Assembly (NCBI GenBank): GCA_034678485.1
Contig: JAXDBU010000084.1
Coordinates: forward strand, 3,771 to 67,770
DNA from: PLanc-01 sp034678485
GTDB lineage: Bacteria > Planctomycetota > Phycisphaerae > Sedimentisphaerales > Anaerobacaceae
Direction: 5' to 3'
DNA: 64,000 nucleotides
This document shows positions 9,901-17,974 of the stretch, one piece after another. Made by a program: the position numbers and the translations under genes. Below the pieces are notes generated by a model that was not told the origin of the DNA, searched no databases, and was given only the letters and a program-made list of their open reading frames with translations. Position 1 is the stretch's first letter, and each line of letters begins with the position of its first letter.

Positions 9901-11147
9901 GCTGGATGCCCGCGGAGATGCAGAAACGGCTCCAGCAGGTGTCTCGGGAATACGCAACCTATGCCCGCGCCTACATAGACCATTGTCTCGTCGTCCGCGG
10001 GCGAGAGATGTTGAAGGCCGACATTCCGGACACGGCCAACTGGAAGACCCTCCACGAATGGCTGAGCAAGCAGGACCCGACGGAGAAATTCAAGTGGCTG
10101 GAGTCCTGCCATAGGGGATTGAAAGGTTACCTGACGCCTGTGGAGCGTTACCCGCACGGCAGCGAAGCACCGACCCAGTTCAACGAAGAATGGGCGTCTC
10201 TGTACAACAATTTCGATCTGATGAAGTACAGGGATATCCTCAAGGCGTGGCAATCGCTGAGCGAAGACCCACAGAGTGCCCGCGCCGTCATACTGGGGTT
10301 TAAGCCCGGCGCGTTCCTTCAGGGATACTTTCTCTCCGTCTCGAATCCGCTGATGGCGTCGCCTGACTTCTACTGGTATGAGCTGGCCGTCGCGTCGCTC
10401 GCCGTGCTGGCGGACGAGATGGACAGGGATTCCGTGCGGGAGCTGGATGCGATCAAACCCTGTGCGATCAAGTTTCCCCTGGAGAGGCTGGCAAACGAAG
10501 ACTTGATCGCACAAGACGTCGATCGCATCTTCCGGTACTCGGAGCGGTTCCTTTCGGGGACCTACGGTGAGGGAATGCTCGGCGACGGAGCGAAGACGGG
10601 CGACGGCAGAATCGACAATCTGATCGAACGGCTGCGGACCGTGGCGGAACCTCCGACCTGGATTCGCAAAGTCGATGTCCTTCCGCCGGTAAGAGACAAA
10701 TACTGGTGCCAGGTGTACGCAGTCGAAACGACGCCCGCGAGCCTCGTCCGCAGAGTGGTGATCACGAAGGGTCCTGAATCCACCATGGGGTCCAGCAACG
10801 CGCCGGCAAATGAATCCGTCGTTTGGAACGACATGGCGCTCAACACGAAGCCCGTCGGCAAGCCGTTGAGCTACGACTGTTCCGACGACGCCATTCAGTT
10901 GACCTTCTGGGACAACTGGGAGGAAGGCAAGGCGAAACTCGTGGAGGCGGCGAAACTGTTCAAAGGTCCCTGGGCGTGGCACCGGATGCTGGAAGAGCAC
11001 GGCTTCGATGCGGATAATTCGACCTACAACTTCGAACACGGCATCCGATACAAGGGATCGCTGGTTACCGTCAAGATCCAACTGCGATTCTACAAGGATC
11101 GGGCTTGTACGGGCTCGCCCATCCGGATCTTCCCTCCCGCGCCCTGA
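6945..11147 (+). CDS. tssM: Type VI secretion inner-membrane protein TssM (IcmF)
   Basis: 1400 residues. Two membrane segments lie near the N-terminus (about residues 15-35 and 47-67) and a third near 445-465. Between them is the cytoplasmic IcmF GTPase-like domain, with an intact Walker A 'GEPGSGKT' at residues 134-141 and the 'VVIPCDSLI' and 'VVVTKSDLI' regions. The remaining C-terminal two thirds is periplasmic. TssM spans the envelope and normally docks on the lipoprotein TssJ; no TssJ-like gene was seen in this window. Length is slightly above the usual range. Confidence 0.93.
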   Translation: MAVEPAHFKNLPGPLRIGVALAAAGGLLAGIWVITNELPPAARSKAVLGVTLGIMAVGLLLVLYAQLVKWRKAHHAKPMEQQVLRSAGAGRQGISDPQQLARIDDLRKRFEDGIATFRAAGKSLYSLPWHVILGEPGSGKTEAIRHCGIGFPPGLHDRCQGVGGTINMNWWFTDHGVIIDTAGRLMFEEASSGGTQEWREFLSLMRKSRPNCPINGTLLVIPCDSLIRDNADEIERKASQIAQQFDVIQRTLDVRFPVYVVVTKSDLINGFREFFDGISDPQLQHQILGWSNPMELDEAYDSRFVDKYLDEMKTRLFRTRLTRMGELLGSESDEQEKPATDALYAFPHAFEQLGPRLKRYLDLIFTVGSQWSCKPLFFRGIYFTSSMQEGAALDEDLAAALGVSVESLPEGPVWRRDRAYFLRDLFTTKVFRESGLVTRATNARKLYARRRAAVMGCAAVSLLVLIALTIYGGFQFRRSVGALQHVLEPAVSKTDPVALVQRSRLNEYFYKGDGDLSNGTPLYAYFSDLAAQAVDWGQSKSIPWLFRPAVQLKDFGNRLHEAARKVYLMGVLQPLVEPTSERLPATIDPTWTLEDSQTRVLYSLIALRARQSFDPQSAGALLDSLMEYVQPEQAEHYAEHKTALVDPLLKLYEEKPPYRDFDGAMVARIDNAIAAGVGAFNAYWSGPGGTPPGVNPVTEVVRCLTGVSLTGGARETENFADCEERFIEKYSAVDPNVERSEEQGRQLKEDFLKLQSAKLRVDQAKIGLDRNSSLRQAWLAPMQKHSEILKKSYAELMKAFSEGVSDVNQVDPNLMTQYRTLQAGLKICMDRLSDPNRDGQLGAADEGFWADGLYDLRFRMYESDVNCIEMLRETEERVKDLDSLTEAIQTTRLSVQEGEAKLQAVLKSHAGRLRVTEGHDAAISLLRNADRTFCKRAVQWWLDNLPRDASSLERRIARDGGDPYNLTATAVVFSAWDSMNRDCQIRWMPAEMQKRLQQVSREYATYARAYIDHCLVVRGREMLKADIPDTANWKTLHEWLSKQDPTEKFKWLESCHRGLKGYLTPVERYPHGSEAPTQFNEEWASLYNNFDLMKYRDILKAWQSLSEDPQSARAVILGFKPGAFLQGYFLSVSNPLMASPDFYWYELAVASLAVLADEMDRDSVRELDAIKPCAIKFPLERLANEDLIAQDVDRIFRYSERFLSGTYGEGMLGDGAKTGDGRIDNLIERLRTVAEPPTWIRKVDVLPPVRDKYWCQVYAVETTPASLVRRVVITKGPESTMGSSNAPANESVVWNDMALNTKPVGKPLSYDCSDDAIQLTFWDNWEEGKAKLVEAAKLFKGPWAWHRMLEEHGFDADNSTYNFEHGIRYKGSLVTVKIQLRFYKDRACTGSPIRIFPPAP

Positions 11148-11199
11148 GTGGGCCGATGGACGACTCTGCCGACGCGAACGAACGTGAAGGTATAATGGA

Positions 11200-12138
11200 A
11201 TGGATTCACTGTTCAAACGAATCAAACAACGGCTGGGCGGCCGGGGGGCATCTCCCGAGACCGCGCGCGTCGTTGTAGCCGCATTCGGCAAGCATCCCGC
11301 CTGGGATGACCACATGGACGACATCGGCCTTCAGACGCCGGCTCTCGTCGCCATGAAACGGGCCCTCTACGTCGAGGGCATCGGAAAGAACATCGACAAT
11401 GGAAAATGGGCCCAGCTGGAGTCCACCGGTTCCGCGATAGAATTCGGCCACACGTTCGTATGGCGCAGGGATGACGATACGATCGCCGGCCGGCTGTGGC
11501 CTTCGCGCGACGGCCCGGGCCGCACCAATTATCCGATGGTCGTCTGCGTACATGGTCTGCACGTGCCCTTGCGCTGGGTCTACGACTGCGTCTTGCCTCG
11601 TCTGTCCCGCATCGAGACGGAATGTCGAACCAGCAGCACCGCAAGTGACGTTCGCGCCTGTCTGGCCGCATGTCAGGGAGAATTGCTGACGATGCTTCCC
11701 CCTTCCGCTCCCGTCGCGGAGGGGTCCTGGGAGCAGGGGGGGGCAATCGCCCGACTCGCGGACTGCACCGCGTTGGGCTCGGATAAGCAGGGTCTGATCC
11801 GCATCCTTTACCACATCGATCGCGAGATGTCGGACGGCCTGGTCTCTTGCGCCGGACCGGATGGGTGTCAACGTTCGGCTCACGCCCGCGTTCCCGCGTC
11901 GAGCGGCCACGGCACGGAACTCTCGATTGTGTGGACCCGTCTCCTGATCAAATGGTATGGACAACACACCGGCGTGCTCGTCATCATGCCCCGACAGGAG
12001 ACCTGGCTCGACATCATTCTGGGCAACCCCTCCCCATCGCAACTGTATTGCCTGCGGGCCTCGTTCGATGCCTTGCCGCTCACGAGCACGGTTCCCTACA
12101 AGATCAGCGATCAGTTCATCGAGAAGCTGGGCCTGTAG
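11200..12138 (+). CDS. tagF: TagF-like type VI secretion protein
   Basis: 312 residues. The opening 'VVAAFGKHPAWDDHMDD' resembles the TagF signature (G-K-x-P-x-x-x-D-F), and 'RLWPSRDGPGRTNYPMVV' resembles the 'GR-x-(Y/F)-P-L' block. TagF is a negative post-translational regulator of T6SS assembly in Pseudomonas and Agrobacterium, sometimes fused to a phosphatase; no PppA-like domain is visible here. The canonical D-F is replaced by D-H, so this is a divergent member. It is the last T6SS gene seen and is followed by a weak terminator. Confidence 0.65.
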   Translation: MDSLFKRIKQRLGGRGASPETARVVVAAFGKHPAWDDHMDDIGLQTPALVAMKRALYVEGIGKNIDNGKWAQLESTGSAIEFGHTFVWRRDDDTIAGRLWPSRDGPGRTNYPMVVCVHGLHVPLRWVYDCVLPRLSRIETECRTSSTASDVRACLAACQGELLTMLPPSAPVAEGSWEQGGAIARLADCTALGSDKQGLIRILYHIDREMSDGLVSCAGPDGCQRSAHARVPASSGHGTELSIVWTRLLIKWYGQHTGVLVIMPRQETWLDIILGNPSPSQLYCLRASFDALPLTSTVPYKISDQFIEKLGL

Positions 12139-12185
12139 AACGACGCAGCCGTCAGGGACCAACGAATGAGGACGGACCCGAGAGC

Positions 12186-12206
12186 GGCCGACTGATCCGG
12201 CCTTTT
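12186..12206 (+). terminator. Possible weak Rho-independent terminator of the T6SS operon
   Basis: A 5-bp GC stem (GGCCG at 12186-12190 with CGGCC at 12198-12202) and a 7-nt loop are followed by TTTT. It lies 48 bp after the tagF-like stop, where the operon should end. The short stem makes this tentative. Confidence 0.4.
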
Positions 12207-12913
12207 AGAGAAGTGACATTGGGGTCGCGGAGGAGTGGCCCCGTCTTCCTTGGTGACTTTCCCCTGATCTTGCGAGGTCCGCTTGTGAACTTCGTGGTTT
12301 GGAGATTGCTGCTTGTGCCTCGTCGCTCGAGTGGATTCCCGCGTTCCCCCCGATCGGGGCCTGCCCGCGACGTGATCGCGGGTCGAGGGTCCGTGTGGCG
12401 GGATGGACAGCGTACTGGGCCCGTTGCTGGTCCTTGTCTGGCGCGCAGGTCCTTCTTTCTTGGCCGCAGAGGCGGGACCCTTGGTGTTTCCGGCAGGAAT
12501 ACCTCGAAGAAACTGGGCGAATGGAACCGCAAGAGAAGAAAGAAGAACATGCAAGAGCGGCTACAGCACATGCGGGTTTCGCCTGTTGCGTTTTCGCCGT
12601 TCTTCGTGCCTTTGGGCTATGAGCGGTTCGGTTGAGGGCGGAGGCTGCGCCCGGTTGAGAATCCGATCCTGGACCGGTTGCCGGTCTGTGGGTGACGACC
12701 TGTGGGAAATCAACGGAATCTGCCGATACTCTCCTGCACATGCGCGAGGATGGGGTGGACAAGACGCCCCGGAATCGCTATCATCGAGCCGAATCCTCAG
12801 GGGTGATCCTCGACGTTCACTCGAAGTCCATGACCCTCGAAGTCTGCGACCCTGGCGGTGATTCGTCATACGATGAAGAACGGACACTACTTACAGCGTG
12901 GAGGTACGTCACG
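12207..12913. other. Intergenic gap without a convincing gene
   Basis: About 700 bp between the T6SS cluster and greA. Several overlapping frames are open here, but none has recognisable motifs or a good start site, and they contradict each other. There is one CG-rich inverted stretch (around 12340-12395). The greA promoter is presumably in the last 200 bp, but I could not pick convincing -35/-10 boxes. Confidence 0.6.
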
Positions 12914-13399
12914 ATGATCGATCCGGTACCGATCTCCCAGACCGGCTACAACAAACTGAAGCAGGAACTGGATCGGCTCCAGAACGAGGAGTTGCCGCAG
13001 GTCATGCAGCGGGTCGCGGAGGCGCGGGAGATGGGCGACTTGAAGGAGAACGGCGAGTACATCTCCGGGCGCGAGCAGCAGGGCTTCCTGGTCGGACGGA
13101 TTCGGGAATTGAAGGGGATGCTGAGCCGGTCGGACATCATCGACTGCACGAAGGCGGACACGGACCAGGCCGGCTTCGGCACGGTCGTGACTCTGTTGAA
13201 CCTCGATACCCAGGAGAAGGTGACCTACCGGTTGCTCGGTCCGGACGAAGCGGATTCCGAGAACGGGAGCATCTCCGTGCATTCGCCCATCGGGCGCGCG
13301 ATCCTCGGGTACACGGTGGGCGAGCGGGTCTCGGTGACCATCCCTCGCGGCAACCGACACTTCGAGGTGGTGGACATCGCGAAGTCGCATATCGCGTAG
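12914..13399 (+). CDS. greA: Transcription elongation factor GreA
   Basis: 161 residues. The N-terminal coiled coil includes 'EAREMGDLKENGEYISGRE' with the acidic tip (D and E) that stimulates RNA polymerase backtrack cleavage. The C-terminal FKBP-like domain ends with 'SPIGRAILGYTVGERVSVTIP' and 'FEVVDI'. The ATG at 12914 gives the usual GreA length; the frame is open further upstream without homology. A GC-rich inverted repeat follows the stop (about 13404-13432) without a T-run. Confidence 0.93.
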   Translation: MIDPVPISQTGYNKLKQELDRLQNEELPQVMQRVAEAREMGDLKENGEYISGREQQGFLVGRIRELKGMLSRSDIIDCTKADTDQAGFGTVVTLLNLDTQEKVTYRLLGPDEADSENGSISVHSPIGRAILGYTVGERVSVTIPRGNRHFEVVDIAKSHIA

Positions 13400-13613
13400 A
13401 CCGCGTGTCCGGCCGGGCAGCCGGGACACGCAGGGCAGAGGATGGATGGTGCGTGGTACGCACCCTACTGCGCCGTCCATCTGAAAATGGTGGGCAAACG
13501 TCGCGGACACCGTTTGGAATTCCGCCTTCAGGCGGGTGAAGACCGCGTAAACGCGGAACTCCGAACAGGCCATACGCCGATGAGCTGCCCACCGAATCAA
13601 CGTGGACGGCGTA

Positions 13614-13967
13614 CTACGATGGGTCCGGCGGATTGCCCAGGATGCGGCGCAGCTCGACGATCAAAGGCGGCAGATCGTGCTGTACGGTGTCCCACAGCAC
13701 GTCCAGATCGATCCGGTCATAGCCGTGGACGAGGCGATTCCGCATTCCGCGAGCGTATTGCCACGGAATGGACGGAAACCGCTGCTGTCCCTCTTCGCTT
13801 ACTCGCGTAGCGGCTTCGCCGACGATTTCGACTACTCGCACAAGGGCGTGTTGGAGCATTCGGTCTCGTTTGAGATCGTCGCGTCTCCTGCCCTGGACCA
13901 TCTCGACGGCTTCCGATGCGTAGTCGAGCATGTGGTGCAGACGCACCATGTCATCATGCTGCGTCAT
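13614..13967 (-). CDS. hepT: HepT-like ribonuclease toxin (DUF86)
   Basis: 117 residues of helical HEPN-type sequence. It carries the catalytic R-x4-H-x-Y motif as 'RNRLVHGY', preceded by 'IPWQYARGM'. HepT proteins are RNases neutralised by the partner nucleotidyltransferase MntA, which adenylylates the motif tyrosine. The start overlaps the end of the upstream mntA-like gene by 14 bp, the typical antitoxin-first arrangement. Family assignment is strong; activity here is inferred. Confidence 0.85.
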   Translation of the reverse strand: MTQHDDMVRLHHMLDYASEAVEMVQGRRRDDLKRDRMLQHALVRVVEIVGEAATRVSEEGQQRFPSIPWQYARGMRNRLVHGYDRIDLDVLWDTVQHDLPPLIVELRRILGNPPDPS

Positions 13968-14268
13968 ACCATATCTCCGCTTCCGCGAGTACCTCTTGGC
14001 GAAAATAGTCCGAGAGGAATCCGGGGGTGTTCAGATCGACTTTTCGACCCAGCAGGTCGCCCAACTCGATTTCCATCCTCGCGAGTCCTAGCAAGCCGAC
14101 TCTCGCATCCGGTTCGAACTCGACCAGGACGTCGACGTCGCTGTCGGGGCGGAAGTCGTCGCGCAGGACCGAGCCGAACAGCGCCAGTCGCTTGATGCGA
14201 TTCTGCCGGCAGAAGTCGGCGATCTTGTCGTCCGGAATGTCGATCCGTGCTCTGGTCATGCTCGCCAT
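13954..14268 (-). CDS. mntA: MntA-like minimal nucleotidyltransferase antitoxin
   Basis: 104 residues with the polymerase-beta-type motif G-S-x10-D-x-D ('GSVLRDDFRPDSDVDVLVEF') and a downstream 'GRKVDLNTP' strand carrying the third acidic position. These small enzymes add AMP to HepT and so block its RNase activity. A second ATG nine bases in (14259) is an equally plausible start. It is co-directional and overlapping with the hepT-like gene. Confidence 0.85.
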   Translation of the reverse strand: MASMTRARIDIPDDKIADFCRQNRIKRLALFGSVLRDDFRPDSDVDVLVEFEPDARVGLLGLARMEIELGDLLGRKVDLNTPGFLSDYFRQEVLAEAEIWYDAA

Positions 14269-14346
14269 TGTAGCAGGAACGACCGCTGGGGCAAGCCCCG
14301 CGCCGCCCGCTGCGTCTCAGTGGCGAATCATTCGCCCATGTTGTGG

Positions 14347-14366
14347 ATTCCCGCGTTCGCGGGAAT
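14347..14366. repeat. Short palindromic repeat (ATTCCCGCG-type)
   Basis: A perfect inverted repeat with 9-bp arms around TT. The same 'TTCCCGCG...GGGAAT' theme recurs near 35876 and 12335, so this is a dispersed family. Just downstream (about 14417-14450) is a run of AAATC-type direct repeats. Together they fill the gap between the TA pair and lepA. Confidence 0.6.
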
Positions 14367-14468
14367 GACAAAGAGAAATTGCCTCACTGCCGGTTACGAT
14401 GGCGAAGTGGCAATGCACAATCACAAATCGTAAATCATAAATCGCAAATATCCGGCCCTCCCGGCTTG

Positions 14469-16265
14469 TCAGTCGCTGTTGTCCAGGACGCTCATGAAGG
14501 CCTCTTGCGGGATCTGGACGGAGCCGACGCTCTTCATGCGTTTCTTGCCCTCTTTCTGCTTCTTGAGGACCTTCATCTTCCGCGTGACGTCGCCGCCGTA
14601 GAGCTTGGCCGTCACGTCCTTGCGGTAGGCCTTGATCGTCTCGCGGGCGATGATCTTGCCGCCGATGGCGACCTGGAGCGGGATCTCGAACTGGTGTCGC
14701 GGGATCGACTTGCGGAGCTTGGTGATGAGCTTGCGTCCTCGCGGCTCCGCGTTGCTGCGGTGTACGATCAGCGAGAGCGCCTCGACGGGCGTCCCGTTGA
14801 CGAGGATGTCGATCTTGACGAGGTCGCCGGCCTCGAAGCCGGTGAATTCGTAGTCCATCGTCGCGTAGCCGTGACTGATGCCCTTGATGAGATCGTAGAA
14901 GTCGTAGACGATCTCCGCCAGCGGCGCCTTGTACTCCATCATAACGCGGGTCGGACTGAGGTAGTCGGTCTTGATGAGCTTGCAGCGGCGGGCCTCCGCG
15001 AGTTTCATGATGCCGCCGATCGTGTCGTTCATCGTGATGATTTCGAGCTTGACGAAGGGCTCGCGGATCTCCTCGATGTTGCTGCGGTCGGGCAGCTCGC
15101 TGGGCGCGTCGATCCGCTTGACCGTGCCGTCACGAAGGACGATTTCGTAGCTGACGGTCGGCGCGGTCTGGACGACGTCGATGTCGTTCTCGCGTTCGAG
15201 ACGCTCCTGGATGATCTCCATGTGCAAGAGGCCCAGGAATCCGCAGCGGAAGCCGAAGCCGAGGGCCTGCGAGTTCTGCGGGATGAAGGTGAAGCTGGCG
15301 TCGTTCAGGGCGAGCTTGTCGAAGGCGGCGCGGAGGCGCGGGTACTCGGTGTTGTTGCCGGGGTAGAAGTCGGAGAAGACCATCTGCATGGGCGGCTTGT
15401 AGCCCTTCAGCGCGTCCGGGGCTGGGCGGAGGTCGTCGGTGATCGTGTCGCCGATGCGGACGTTGGCGAGGTCGCGGATGTTGGCGATGACGTAGCCGAC
15501 CTCGCCGCAACCGAGCTGATCGACCGGCTTCATGTCCGGCTTGAACTTGCCGAGCTCAGTGATCTGGTAGGCGAAGCCGGTGCCCATGAGTCGGATTCGC
15601 TGGCGGGTCTTCAGGGTGCCGGAAAAGACGCGGACGTAGCAGATGACGCCGCGATAGTCGTCGTACTGGCTGTCGAAGATCAACGCACGGGGGGGCTCAT
15701 CCAGGCGGTCGACGGGCGGCGGCAGGAGCATGCAAACCGCGTCGAGCAAGTCCTGCACGCCGAGACCGCTCTTGGCGCTGATGTGGAAGCACTCGTTGCG
15801 CCGGATGCCGAGCACGTGCTCGATCTCTTCGGCAACCAGATCCGGCTGCGCCGCCTGCAAGTCCACCTTGTTGATGACGCCCAGAATCTCCGCTCCGGCC
15901 TCGGTCGCCAGATACGCGTTCGCCAGCGTCTGCGCCTGAATTCCCTGCGTCGCATCCACGACCAGCAGCGCCCCTTCGCACGCCGTCAACGCTCTGGACA
16001 CTTCGTACGAGAAGTCAGTATGGCCTGGGGTGTCGATCAGGTTGAGCATGTAGGGCTGGCCGTCGTGGATGTATTCCATCGTGACGGCGGAGGCCTTGAT
16101 GGTGATGCCGCGCTCGCGCTCGATGTCCATGCTGTCGAGGATCTGGTCCTTGGCCTGACGCTCGGTGATGGTGCCGGTCAACTCCAGCATGCGATCGGCG
16201 AGCGTGCTCTTGCCGTGGTCGATGTGTGCAACGATTGAAAAATTCCGAATGTTCCGAATATCCAT
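14469..16265 (-). CDS. lepA: Elongation factor 4 (LepA), ribosome back-translocase GTPase
   Basis: 598 residues from the ATG at 16265, which gives the canonical 'MDIRNIRNFSIVAHIDHGKS' start with the G1 motif; the frame extends 11 codons further without homology. G3 'DTPGHTDF' and G4 'NKVD' are intact. The LepA-specific C-terminal domain with 'LYGGDVTRKMKVLKKQKEGK' and 'VGSVQIPQEAF' is complete. LepA acts on stalled or mistranslocated ribosomes. The upstream hemW stop is 8 bp away, suggesting a hemW-lepA operon. Confidence 0.97.
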   Translation of the reverse strand: MDIRNIRNFSIVAHIDHGKSTLADRMLELTGTITERQAKDQILDSMDIERERGITIKASAVTMEYIHDGQPYMLNLIDTPGHTDFSYEVSRALTACEGALLVVDATQGIQAQTLANAYLATEAGAEILGVINKVDLQAAQPDLVAEEIEHVLGIRRNECFHISAKSGLGVQDLLDAVCMLLPPPVDRLDEPPRALIFDSQYDDYRGVICYVRVFSGTLKTRQRIRLMGTGFAYQITELGKFKPDMKPVDQLGCGEVGYVIANIRDLANVRIGDTITDDLRPAPDALKGYKPPMQMVFSDFYPGNNTEYPRLRAAFDKLALNDASFTFIPQNSQALGFGFRCGFLGLLHMEIIQERLERENDIDVVQTAPTVSYEIVLRDGTVKRIDAPSELPDRSNIEEIREPFVKLEIITMNDTIGGIMKLAEARRCKLIKTDYLSPTRVMMEYKAPLAEIVYDFYDLIKGISHGYATMDYEFTGFEAGDLVKIDILVNGTPVEALSLIVHRSNAEPRGRKLITKLRKSIPRHQFEIPLQVAIGGKIIARETIKAYRKDVTAKLYGGDVTRKMKVLKKQKEGKKRMKSVGSVQIPQEAFMSVLDNSD

Positions 16266-16273
16266 AGGTTCCG

Positions 16274-17551
16274 TCAATCCAGAGCCGCAAAATCGCAAAG
16301 AATCGTATCGGCAATCGGCAAAGCCCTTCGCGTGAGTCGAACCGTCCGATCCGTTACCTCCATCAGACCCAGCTTGCCGTACCGTTCAATCGGCTCAGCG
16401 AAGGTCCGCATCGCGTCGCGTCCGGTCCGCCTTTGGAACTCCGTCAGGTCGATCCCCGCCCGCCGCCGCAGATTCAACACCGCTGTTTCACAGGCCGCGT
16501 CGGTCTCACTCACCGCGTGCACCTCGGCCGGCGCCGTTTCTCCTCGCTCCACCGCTGTCAAGTATCGCTCGACATCCGCATCATTCGTGATTCGCCGGCC
16601 TTCGGCGCTCGGGCCGCTCGTCAGATGCGAAGCCGCCGCCGGGCCAATACCCACATACGGCCGATTCGCCCAATACCCCAGGTTGTGTCGGCACTCGAAT
16701 CCCGGCTTGGCAAAGTTGGAGACCTCGTACTGTGCGAGTCCCGCCTGCTCCAGTCGCTCGATAGTCCACTCGTACATCGCCCGGTCGATCTCCTCATCCA
16801 CTGCCATCAGCCTTCCGTCGCGTCGCTCGGCCTCGAAGGCGGTGCCCGCCTCGAAACTCAGGCTGTACGCGGACACATGCTCGATATCCAGTTCGATGGC
16901 CGCCTCCAAACCCGTTTGCCAATCCGCCGGCGTCGAGCCGGGGATTGCAAAGATCAGGTCCAGTCCGACGTTCTCAAAACCCGCCTGTCGAGCCAGTGCC
17001 ACCGCCGACCCGATCTGTTCGACCGAGTGCGCCCGGCCCAGCAGCTTCAGCTCTCGCGTCAAAAACGACTGCGCCCCGAACGAGAGCCGATTCACTCCGG
17101 CCGTCCGCAGCGCCGTCAGCAGTTCGACATTCACCTGACCGGGATTGCACTCGACGGTGAACTCCTCCGCCTGCTGGCATCGCTCGCGGACCGCGCCGGC
17201 CAGCCGGACCAGTTCGCCCGCAGGCAGCGCGGTCGGACTGCCCCCGCCGATGTAGGCAGTGCGGAATTCGATCCCGTCGCAGTGGTCCAGCTCCCGCAAC
17301 AGTCCATCCACCAGCCGGACGGGGCTGACCCGATCGGCCGGCACGGAATAGAACCCGCAATACCGGCACTTGCTCCGGCACACCGGCACGTGGACGTAGA
17401 GCCCTTCAGGTTCGACCAGGCGGTCGAACCTGGAATTGATTATTGATGATTGACGATTGATGATCGGGGTTGAATCCGCCTCACGCGCAACGCATGACGG
17501 ACGACGCAACCCGCAAGTTGTTGGTCCGGTAGCCAGTTCTGCCATTGACAT
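16274..17551 (-). CDS. hemW: HemW-like radical SAM protein (haem chaperone)
   Basis: 425 residues as drawn. The radical-SAM cluster motif C-x3-C-x2-C appears as 'CRSKCRYCGFYS', followed by 'TAYIGGGSPTALP', 'TVECNPGQV' and 'VNRLSFGAQSF', all typical of HemW/YggW. The HemN-specific fourth cysteine is absent, which favours HemW over coproporphyrinogen dehydrogenase. The first ~40 residues are unusual: 'IINRQSSIINSRFD' is encoded by an AT-rich intergenic-type repeat, so the true start is uncertain and may lie downstream at a non-ATG codon. Confidence 0.85.
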   Translation of the reverse strand: MSMAELATGPTTCGLRRPSCVAREADSTPIINRQSSIINSRFDRLVEPEGLYVHVPVCRSKCRYCGFYSVPADRVSPVRLVDGLLRELDHCDGIEFRTAYIGGGSPTALPAGELVRLAGAVRERCQQAEEFTVECNPGQVNVELLTALRTAGVNRLSFGAQSFLTRELKLLGRAHSVEQIGSAVALARQAGFENVGLDLIFAIPGSTPADWQTGLEAAIELDIEHVSAYSLSFEAGTAFEAERRDGRLMAVDEEIDRAMYEWTIERLEQAGLAQYEVSNFAKPGFECRHNLGYWANRPYVGIGPAAASHLTSGPSAEGRRITNDADVERYLTAVERGETAPAEVHAVSETDAACETAVLNLRRRAGIDLTEFQRRTGRDAMRTFAEPIERYGKLGLMEVTDRTVRLTRRALPIADTILCDFAALD

Positions 17552-17974
17552 CTTTCCAAGGGATCAAGAGGACTTCCGATGGCACACAAATCAAGTAGTA
17601 TAGCGAATCCCGGCGGTTCTGGCAAGGCCTTGCCGCCGTGAACAGCGATGAGGCGTCTGCGCCGGCTTCCGGGCGTCAGAGCCCCTCCGATCCGGATTTG
17701 TCCTGTGCGCAGGCAGTTCGTTTGTAGTGACGCCGGGAGGCGTTCAGTAGCACGGGCATCCTGCCCGTGTACAAGAGTAGGATTCATGGGCGCTCGCACT
17801 CACGGGCAAGATGCCCGGGCTGCTTCTCATACACGTTCTGAGAAATCGTCTGGCCAGACGGGACCCGGCATCCTCAGAACTTCGATGACAAGTCGCTTGG
17901 GTCGTTATATAAAGGTATTCACGGCATTGCTTCTGATGGCACGCTGTGGTTTCGTCGCGTTGGAGAGGTGTCAA
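17552..17974. repeat. Intergenic gap with dispersed CACGGGCA hairpin repeats
   Basis: About 420 bp between divergent hemW and the sulfatase remnant. It contains a perfect hairpin with arms CACGGGCA (17751-17758) and TGCCCGTG (17762-17769), and a second related unit at about 17791-17809. This type of 'cacgggca...tgcccgtg' element is a common dispersed intergenic repeat in environmental genomes. No gene is supported. Confidence 0.65.

Noticed and set aside
12299..12861. Several overlapping open frames upstream of greA
   Set aside because: They conflict with each other, lack motifs and have poor start sites; typical of GC-rich non-coding DNA.
14343..16238. A 631-codon open frame on the plus strand
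   Set aside because: It is the antisense shadow of lepA, rich in Asp/Val/Leu from GC skew; lepA is unmistakable.
17751..17809. Hairpin repeats resembling a CRISPR array
   Set aside because: Only two imperfect units in opposite orientation, no regular spacers and no cas genes; a dispersed CACGGGCA repeat instead.
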